Assembly: GCA_040755715.1 (NCBI GenBank)
Contig: JBFLXN010000047.1
Span: 1 to 17,417, forward strand
Origin: JBFLXN01 sp040755715 [NCBI: Candidatus Edwardsbacteria bacterium]
GTDB lineage: Bacteria; Edwardsbacteria; AC1; JBFLXN01
Length of the DNA: 17,417 bases
Direction: 5' to 3'
The position numbers and the translations under genes were made by a program. Positions 12,948-17,417 of the stretch are shown here, piece by piece (the stretch's first letter is position 1; each line of letters opens with the position of its first letter). Below the pieces are notes generated by a model. The model was not told the origin of the DNA and did not search any database. It was given only the letters and a program-made list of their open reading frames with translations.

Positions 12948-13409
12948 ATGGCTAATACATATACCCAAATATACATTCAATTTATATTTGCAGTTCAAGA
13001 TAGAGAGTCGATAATTCAAACTCCATGGAAAAACGACCTCTACAAATACATCACCGGAATAGTCCAAAGTAATAAACATAAACTAATTGCAATAAACGGA
13101 ATGCCTAATCATATTCATGTTTTCATAGGGTATAAACCTCATCAGTTAATACCCGATTTATTGCAGGATATTAAAGGCTCTTCTTCCGGATGGATTAATA
13201 AAAAAGGATTCACTAAAGGCAAATTCAGGTGGCAAGAGGGATATGGTGCATTTTCATATTCTTATTCTCATATAGACAGAGTGGTAAAATATATAATCAA
13301 TCAGGAACAGCACCATAAAAAGAAGACATTCAGAGAAGAATATATTGAATTACTGAAACGATTTGATATTGATTATGATGAGAGGTATATTCTAAAAGAC
13401 ATTCAATAA
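12948..13409 (+). CDS. tnpA: IS200/IS605-like Y1 (HUH) transposase, REP-associated type
   Basis: A 153-residue single-strand DNA transposase. The HUH metal-binding pair is H55-I-H57 in MPNHIHVFI, and the catalytic tyrosine candidate is Y115 in VVKYIINQEQHH. Other family marks are the start MANTYTQIYIQFIFAV and KFRWQEGYGAFSYS. Such enzymes cut and join hairpin-bearing single strands. Here the gene sits among five short hairpin repeats, two upstream and three downstream in inverted orientation, as expected for a transposase mobilising its own repeats. No accessory TnpB lies beside it. There is no good Shine-Dalgarno, and the only candidate is within repeat copy 2, so expression is likely low. 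Length is normal and the frame intact; it may be active. The AT-rich composition suggests a foreign origin. Confidence 0.92.
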   Translation: MANTYTQIYIQFIFAVQDRESIIQTPWKNDLYKYITGIVQSNKHKLIAINGMPNHIHVFIGYKPHQLIPDLLQDIKGSSSGWINKKGFTKGKFRWQEGYGAFSYSYSHIDRVVKYIINQEQHHKKKTFREEYIELLKRFDIDYDERYILKDIQ

Positions 13410-13415
13410 TATTTC

Positions 13416-13429
13416 GTCCCTGACGGGAT
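13416..13429. repeat. Transposase-associated hairpin repeat, copy 3
   Basis: GTCCC-TGAC-GGGAT preceded by ATAATATTTC, opposite orientation to copies 1 and 2. One end pair is changed to G-T, so this is a slightly decayed copy. It starts seven bases after the transposase stop. Confidence 0.7.
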
Positions 13430-13430
13430 G

Positions 13431-13457
13431 CTATAAATATTTCGCCCCTAACGGGGC
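13431..13457. repeat. Transposase-associated hairpin repeat, copy 4
   Basis: CTATAAATATTTC followed by GCCCC-TAAC-GGGGC. Both stem sides changed together relative to the GTCCC form (T to C on one arm, A to G on the other), so base pairing is conserved. A separate small hairpin, CTTGA-ATTT-TCAAG, follows at 13457-13470. Confidence 0.75.
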
Positions 13458-13484
13458 TTGAATTTTCAAGCGCGTTTATTTTTG

Positions 13485-13511
13485 CTATAAATATCTCGTC
13501 CCTAACGGGAC
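13485..13511. repeat. Transposase-associated hairpin repeat, copy 5
   Basis: CTATAAATATCTC followed by GTCCC-TAAC-GGGAC; the closest inverted match of copy 1. Another hairpin, CGGGA-ATTTA-TCCCG, follows at 13521-13535 just before the hdrC ribosome binding site. Confidence 0.75.
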
Positions 13512-13578
13512 TAAAAATTGCGGGAATTTATCCCGTGTGTAGTATAAAAACTGTTATCTAAAAAAGGAGGATTGCACG

Positions 13579-13992
13579 ATGTATACGACCATTTCTGCTT
13601 CAAAACTGAAGAGTTATTTTGTGCAAAAAGTGGAAGAAATCAGTGGACAAAAACTTTTAGCCTGTTATCAGTGCGGACGATGTTCCGCTGGGTGTCCACT
13701 TGTTTCTTCTATGGACCTCCTGCCAAATCAAATCGTCAGATTGGTGCAACTCGGGCAAGAGGACGAAGTCTTAAATTCACAAACAATCTGGCGTTGTGCC
13801 TCCTGTCTTACCTGTGATAGCCGTTGCCCGAGAGGAATTGATGTTTCAAGAATTATGGATGCCCTGCGAGTTCTTTTTATGCGCAAAGGAAGAAACTATA
13901 TTGACCCAGTAGAGGTGCCCAAGGAACTCATAGATGAAGTGCCACAAATAGGACTAATCAGCGCCTACCGGAAATTTACGAATTTGACCTAA
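13579..13992 (+). CDS. hdrC: Heterodisulfide reductase-like subunit C
   Basis: A 137-residue soluble ferredoxin-like subunit with two [4Fe-4S] motifs: C29, C32, C35, C39 (CYQCGRCSAGCP) and C73, C76, C79, C83 (CASCLTCDSRCPRG). In HdrABC complexes HdrC passes electrons between HdrA and the HdrB catalytic clusters. It is somewhat shorter than many HdrC proteins, ending soon after YRKFTNL, but both clusters are complete. ATG 13579 follows AAGGAGG at 13564-13570, an excellent ribosome binding site. hdrB and hdrA follow in the same direction. The region just upstream is full of transposase-associated hairpins, and no clear promoter was found; TATAAA at 13543-13548 lacks a well-placed -35. Homologues occur widely in non-methanogenic anaerobes, so no methanogenesis is implied. 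Confidence 0.9.
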   Translation: MYTTISASKLKSYFVQKVEEISGQKLLACYQCGRCSAGCPLVSSMDLLPNQIVRLVQLGQEDEVLNSQTIWRCASCLTCDSRCPRGIDVSRIMDALRVLFMRKGRNYIDPVEVPKELIDEVPQIGLISAYRKFTNLT

Positions 13993-14027
13993 TAAGATAT
14001 GCAACTTCGTCGCAATGATTACAGCGG

Positions 14028-14140
14028 TTCACCCCGTTAGAAAACCACTGTAATGGCAGAAATTTTGTTCAGTTTATTCACGAAGTTTTGTGATAAACTA
14101 CATATAAAAACTCTAAAAGAAATTTTTCTAACGGGGTTAA
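14028..14140. mobile_element. Possible miniature inverted-repeat element between hdrC and hdrB
   Basis: ACCCCGTTAGAAAA (14031-14044) and TTTTCTAACGGGGT (14124-14137) are perfect 14-base inverted ends; three more flanking bases give a 17-base match with one mismatch. Inside, AGTTTATTCAC and GTGATAAACT (14071-14099) form a nested hairpin. The size (about 110 bases), terminal repeats and lack of coding fit a non-autonomous element. No clear target duplication is visible. The word CCCGTTAG is shared with the transposase-associated repeats. Confidence 0.5.
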
Positions 14141-14145
14141 GCAAC

Positions 14146-14206
14146 GATTATGGCGATAAATCTATCAGTGATAACCATCGCAATCTATTTTAAAATCGCC
14201 GTAATC
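14146..14206. repeat. Inverted repeat before hdrB
   Basis: GATTATGGCGAT (14146-14157) and ATCGCCGTAATC (14195-14206) match in 11 of 12 positions around a 37-base centre. A related word, GATTACAGCGGTT, lies at 14018-14030, left of the miniature element, suggesting the element may have landed within an older repeat. Confidence 0.5.
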
Positions 14207-14234
14207 ATACAAATTATTGAAAGGGGAGGAAAAG

Positions 14235-15101
14235 ATGAAATACAGTTATTTTCCAGGTTGCACACTTAAGACCAAAGCCAAAGGGTTTGAAGACTCTGCT
14301 TTAGCGGTAGCCAAAGCCTTAGATTTTGAAATGATTGAATTGCCTCATTGGTATTGCTGCGGGACATCCTTCTCCTTAATCAAGGATAATGTGATGGCTT
14401 TTTCAGCACCAGTCAGAAATCTGCTTCAAGCCCAAAAAGAGAAATCTGACTTGACAACACTTTGTTCTTTTTGTTATAATACTCTAAAAAGAGCTAATGA
14501 AGTGATGCGAAAGGATGCGGAAAAGCGAAAAAAACTCTCCGATTTTATTGAAGAAGAATATCAGGGAGAAGTGAAAGTCTTACACCTTTTGGAAATTCTA
14601 AAAAACCAAATTGGCTTTGAAGATTTGAAAAAGAAAGTAAAGAAGAGTCTCAAAGGATTGAAGGTAGCTTCTTATTACGGGTGTCTATTATTGCGTCCTC
14701 AGGAAGAGATTGGACTTGACAATGCGGAAAATCCCCAGATTCTGGAGAACTTACTTACCGCTTTAGGAGCAGAAGTAGTTGATTTTCCCCATAAGACTGA
14801 ATGTTGTGGTTCGTTTCAAATGCTCAATTCTCCCGAGGTAGCCGCTGACTGTTCTCATCTTATTTTACGTTCGGCTTTAAAAAATGGGGCTGAATTGGTA
14901 ATTGGAAGCTGTCCTCTCTGTCAATATAATTTAGATACCAGACAAAAATTGATTAAAGAGAGACACCAGGATTTCTCGGAAATTCCTGTTTTATATTTTA
15001 CTCAGTTGTTGGGAATAGCCTTAGGGGCTGACAGTAGTTCATTTGCTTTTGAGAAACATTATGTTGACCCACGACCGGTTTTGCAAAAGAAACAACTGTA
15101 G
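14235..15101 (+). CDS. hdrB: Heterodisulfide reductase-like subunit B (two CCG domains)
   Basis: A 288-residue protein with two complete CCG cysteine motifs that in characterised HdrB hold non-cubane iron-sulfur clusters and form the disulfide-reducing site. Motif 1: C9, C41-C42, C77, C80 (YCCGT, CSFC). Motif 2: C150, C190-C191, C226, C229 (ECCGS, SCPLC). It acts with HdrC and HdrA in the cytoplasm. The true substrate in bacteria is often unknown and need not be CoM-S-S-CoB. I choose ATG 14235, preceded by GGGGAGGA, over an in-frame TTG at 14217. It is separated from hdrC by 242 bases of inverted repeats, an unusual gap for an operon encoding one complex. Length is normal for HdrB. Confidence 0.93.
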   Translation: MKYSYFPGCTLKTKAKGFEDSALAVAKALDFEMIELPHWYCCGTSFSLIKDNVMAFSAPVRNLLQAQKEKSDLTTLCSFCYNTLKRANEVMRKDAEKRKKLSDFIEEEYQGEVKVLHLLEILKNQIGFEDLKKKVKKSLKGLKVASYYGCLLLRPQEEIGLDNAENPQILENLLTALGAEVVDFPHKTECCGSFQMLNSPEVAADCSHLILRSALKNGAELVIGSCPLCQYNLDTRQKLIKERHQDFSEIPVLYFTQLLGIALGADSSSFAFEKHYVDPRPVLQKKQL

Positions 15102-15136
15102 ATACGAAGGCACAGAAGCACAGAAACACACGGCGA

Positions 15137-15236
15137 TGATACGGTGATATGTTGACCTGTCTACTCTGTTTGCCTTGTCTGTCAGCAGGTAGGCAACAGG
15201 TGGATAAGTAAAAAGCTTTTCCGTATCAGCGTATCA
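15137..15236. repeat. Inverted repeat between hdrB and hdrA
   Basis: TGATACGGTGATATG (15137-15151) pairs with CGTATCAGCGTATCA (15222-15236) in 13 of 15 positions, and the word GATACG/CGTATC recurs within each arm. Nested ACCTGT (15155-15160) and ACAGGT (15196-15201) add a second stem. No gene lies in this gap. Confidence 0.55.
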
Positions 15237-15274
15237 GCATATTATCATTTTTATAACTATGGAGGATAACGAAG

Positions 15275-17224
15275 GTGAAAAAAATTGGAGTTTTTATTTG
15301 CCATTGTGGAATCAATATCGCCGGCACCGTTGATGTTAAAAGAGTAGCGGAAGTTTTAGTTCAATACCCCGGGGTGATTCATTCCGTGGAGTATAAGTAT
15401 ATGTGTTCTGACCCGGGACAACAAATGGTGCGTGATGCTATTAAGGAAAAAGGTTTAGAAGGAGTGGTGGTAGCCGCTTGTTCTCCAACACTGCACGAAC
15501 TTACTTTCCGCCGGGCTTGCCTTGGAGAAGGGCTTAATCCCTATCAATGTGAAATGGCTAACATTCGGGAGCATTGTTCCTGGGTGCATACCGATGAGGA
15601 GAAGGCGACTCAGAAAGCCATTAAGATTATTCAAACAATTGTTGAAAAAGTCAAGGGCAATGAATCGCTTGTGCCAATTGGTGTGCCGATTACCCGCCGG
15701 GCGTTAGTCGTCGGGGGGGGAATAAGTGGAATGCAGGCGGCACTTGATATTGCCAATAGTGGCTATGAGGTAATTTTGGTAGAAAAGGACCCTTCCATTG
15801 GCGGACATATGGCACAACTTTCAGAAACCTTTCCTACGCTTGATTGTTCGCAGTGTATTCTTACGCCAAAGATGGTAGAAACTGGCCAGCATTCACAAAT
15901 CAAACTTTTGACCTATTCAGAAATAGACGATGTTTCCGGACATGTAGGAAACTTCACAGTCAAGATACGACGAAAGTCTGCTTATGTTGATTGGACAAAC
16001 TGCAATGGTTGTGGACTTTGCCAGGAGAAATGCCCGGTGAAAATTGATTCTGAATTTGATAGAGGATTGGGTAAACGCAAAGCGATATATATCCCGTTTC
16101 CACAAGCAGTGCCAAACAAACCAGTGATTGACAAGGCTTTGTGTCAATATTTCTTAGCTGGGAAATGTCGGGTCTGTGAAAAGATTTGCCCGGTGCAGGC
16201 AGTGAATTTTGAACAGCAAGATACAATCGTGGAAGAAAAGGTTGGGGCGATTGTCGTGGCTACCGGCTATGACCTTTATGCCAAAGATAAACTCGGAGAA
16301 TACGGAGCAGGTAAAATCAAAGATGTGATTGATGGCTTGCAGTTTGAAAGATTGCTTTCTGCCTCAGGGCCAACAGGGGGTGAAGTGCGTCGGCCTTCAG
16401 ATGGCAAGGTGCCTAAAGAAGTTGTCTTTGTCCAATGTGTCGGTTCCCGTGACCCAGATAACGCTCTTCCTTACTGTTCAAAGATTTGCTGTATGTACAC
16501 AGTTAAACACGCAATGTTGTATAAGCACAGAGTTCACGAGGGACAGCCCTACATCTTCTATATTGACATTCGTTCTGGAGGCAAAGGATACGAAGAGTTC
16601 GTGGAGCGAGGGGTGAAAGAAGACGGGATTCTTTATTTGCGTGGCAAGGTTTCCAAAATTTTTGCTGAAGGAGATAAAGTTATTGTTTGGGGGGCAGACA
16701 CATTGACTAATAAGAAGATAGAAATTGCGGCAGATTTGGTCGTCTTGGCTCAAGGAATGATTCCAAATCCTGGCGTCCAGGAATTGGCAAAAAAATTGCG
16801 CATTTCCGTAGATGCAAACGGATTTCTCAATGAGGCGCATCCAAAATTGCGACCCGTAGAAACTATGACCCTCGGAGTTTATTTGGCTGGGGCAGCCCAG
16901 GCTCCCAAAGATATTCCCGAAGCAGTGGCTCAGGCGTCAGGCGCCGCCAGCAAAGTGGTTAGTTTATTCTCCACTGAAGAACTACATCACGAACCGATAG
17001 TTGCCGGGGTGAATGAGGACCTCTGTTGTGGCTGTGCCATTTGTGTTCCTGTCTGCCCTTACGGCGCCAGGGAATTGGATGCCGAGAAGAAGATAGTGAA
17101 AGTTACGGAAGTCTTGTGTGAAGGGTGTGGCGCTTGCACTGCCGCCTGTCCGACCGGAGCCGCTCAGCAGAAAAACCTTGCAGACAAACAAGTATTTGCC
17201 ATGACAGAAACAGGTGCGAAATGA
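15275..17224 (+). CDS. hdrA: Heterodisulfide reductase-like subunit A (FAD, iron-sulfur)
   Basis: A 649-residue flavin subunit, the bifurcating core of HdrABC complexes. FAD-binding GGGISG is at 147-152 after an N-terminal domain starting VFICHCG. An inserted ferredoxin carries C243, C246, C249, C253 and C290, C298, C301, C305. The special HdrA cluster pattern C388-x12-C401-x3-C405-C406 matches the spacing known from structurally studied HdrA. The C-terminal ferredoxin has C584, C587, C590, C594 and C615, C618, C621, C625. FAD would split electrons between HdrB and ferredoxin, receiving them from a partner such as MvhD or Flox proteins. The start is GTG 15275 with GGAGG at 15261-15265. Length matches methanogen HdrA (about 650). 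No partner gene follows; the downstream frame is a 15-codon ORF. Confidence 0.95.
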   Translation: MKKIGVFICHCGINIAGTVDVKRVAEVLVQYPGVIHSVEYKYMCSDPGQQMVRDAIKEKGLEGVVVAACSPTLHELTFRRACLGEGLNPYQCEMANIREHCSWVHTDEEKATQKAIKIIQTIVEKVKGNESLVPIGVPITRRALVVGGGISGMQAALDIANSGYEVILVEKDPSIGGHMAQLSETFPTLDCSQCILTPKMVETGQHSQIKLLTYSEIDDVSGHVGNFTVKIRRKSAYVDWTNCNGCGLCQEKCPVKIDSEFDRGLGKRKAIYIPFPQAVPNKPVIDKALCQYFLAGKCRVCEKICPVQAVNFEQQDTIVEEKVGAIVVATGYDLYAKDKLGEYGAGKIKDVIDGLQFERLLSASGPTGGEVRRPSDGKVPKEVVFVQCVGSRDPDNALPYCSKICCMYTVKHAMLYKHRVHEGQPYIFYIDIRSGGKGYEEFVERGVKEDGILYLRGKVSKIFAEGDKVIVWGADTLTNKKIEIAADLVVLAQGMIPNPGVQELAKKLRISVDANGFLNEAHPKLRPVETMTLGVYLAGAAQAPKDIPEAVAQASGAASKVVSLFSTEELHHEPIVAGVNEDLCCGCAICVPVCPYGARELDAEKKIVKVTEVLCEGCGACTAACPTGAAQQKNLADKQVFAMTETGAK

Positions 17225-17268
17225 GAAAAAAATTGCAATGGGGCGTGTTCTGTGATATAATTTTTTGA
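17221..17268 (+). other. 15-codon ORF overlapping the hdrA stop
   Basis: ATG 17221 overlaps the hdrA TGA by the usual four-base ATGA and opens MRKKLQWGVFCDIIF before a TGA at 17266-17268. Its position fits the start of the next operon gene, but it is very short and overlaps a promoter candidate. It could be the stump of a lost gene or chance. Confidence 0.3.
17233..17261 (+). promoter_or_regulatory. Candidate sigma70-like promoter downstream of hdrA
   Basis: TTGCAA (17233-17238), 17-base spacer, TATAAT (17256-17261) with a TGA extension directly before the -10. It would start a transcript near 17268 running toward the partial gene at the window edge. Confidence 0.45.
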
Positions 17269-17316
17269 CTTCTGAAGAATCTCGCTCCCCAAACTAGTGC
17301 TTTATGACATAAGTTC

Positions 17317-17345
17317 TTGACAAATTAAATTATTTATGATATACT
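17317..17345 (+). promoter_or_regulatory. Strong sigma70-like promoter for the partial gene at the right edge
   Basis: TTGACA (17317-17322), exactly 17 bases, then TATACT (17340-17345). Transcription would start near 17352. The -10 box is inside the palindrome at 17340-17367. Confidence 0.7.
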
Positions 17346-17367
17346 ACCTCCAAAAGGAGGTGGTATA
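17340..17367. promoter_or_regulatory. Palindrome covering the -10 box and ribosome binding site
   Basis: TATACTACCTCC (17340-17351), AAAA, GGAGGTGGTATA (17356-17367): 11 of 12 arm bases pair. The left arm is the -10 box and the right arm is the ribosome binding site. Transcripts from the local promoter would carry only the right arm, leaving the site free; readthrough transcripts would carry both arms and hide it. It could also be a protein operator. Confidence 0.55.
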
Positions 17368-17368
17368 C

Positions 17369-17417
17369 TTGAAAATAAAAAATCAAGTTAAATTAAAACC
17401 AAATGAGCGAAAATTAT
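17369..17417 (+). CDS. Partial gene at the right edge, possibly TnpB-like
   Basis: A TTG at 17369, eight bases after a perfect GGAGG, opens MKIKNQVKLKPNERKL (initiator read as Met) and runs off the window. KLKPN near the N-terminus is reminiscent of TnpB/OrfB proteins of IS605-type elements, which commonly start with short basic segments of this kind. Only 16 residues are visible, so this is a suggestion. The readthrough-protecting palindrome upstream would fit a mobile-element gene. Confidence 0.4.
   Translation, partial: MKIKNQVKLKPNERKL

Noticed and set aside
12866-13511. CRISPR array
   Set aside because: The repeats are short hairpins in two orientations, irregularly spaced around a transposase gene, without uniform spacers.
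13572-13817. 81-codon plus-strand frame over hdrC
   Set aside because: Out-of-frame shadow of hdrC, whose cysteine motifs are unmistakable.
13579-17224. Evidence of a methanogenic archaeon
   Set aside because: HdrABC homologues are widespread in anaerobic bacteria; sigma70-like promoters, a CheY-type receiver and GGAGG sites favour Bacteria.

Overview
The window looks like a chromosomal segment of an uncultured anaerobic bacterium with moderately AT-rich DNA. Bacterial signs are strong GGAGG-type ribosome binding sites, sigma70-like promoter hexamers and a two-component receiver protein. Anaerobic signs are an oxygen-sensitive class I two-subunit fumarase and an HdrCBA heterodisulfide-reductase-like complex. 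Nothing in the window fixes the phylum. The gene mix is reminiscent of candidate bacterial phyla, but that is a weak impression, not a result.

Layout. (1) Positions 1-6039, mostly minus strand: the 3' end of an IS630-type transposase (plus strand), which cuts off a type IIG/ISP-like restriction-modification gene; a 47-codon remnant matching the tail of a UvrD helicase; a DUF4143-type ATPase with its own promoter; and a full UvrD/PcrA-like helicase. (2) 6040-6422: divergent intergenic region with promoters for both sides, a possible translational switch ahead of uvrD and a long inverted repeat. (3) 6423-11500, plus strand: a receiver-DUF4388-small-GTPase fusion, a HAD hydrolase, a metallo-beta-lactamase-fold hydrolase and the alpha and beta subunits of class I fumarase, separated by inverted-repeat-rich gaps. 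(4) 11501-13560: a graveyard and mobile zone with a truncated envelope protein, a dead ParDE-like toxin-antitoxin pair, one small intact gene of unknown function, the N-terminal stump of a probable DNA methyltransferase, and a Y1 (HUH) transposase flanked by five copies of a hairpin repeat. (5) 13579-17224: hdrC-hdrB-hdrA. (6) 17225-17417: a 15-codon ORF overlapping the hdrA stop, two good promoter candidates, and a palindrome covering the -10 box and ribosome binding site of a partial gene that runs off the window.

How the genes work together. Fumarase interconverts fumarate and malate. HdrCBA would exchange electrons between a thiol/disulfide or similar acceptor and ferredoxin by flavin-based bifurcation, so both fit a fermentative, syntrophic or respiratory anaerobe. 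The electron-input partner expected beside hdrA (MvhD or Flox type) is not seen. The receiver-GTPase protein links phosphorelay signalling to a switch GTPase.

The strongest themes for a second look are: mobile-element damage to a restriction gene at a CTAG site; a UvrD tail copy that differs from the resident gene only by synonymous changes over 13 codons; palindromic repeats inserted in frame inside two coding regions; a transposase/hairpin-repeat system; and inverted repeats in nearly every gap between same-direction genes. No rRNA, tRNA, CRISPR array or convincing rho-independent terminator was seen.
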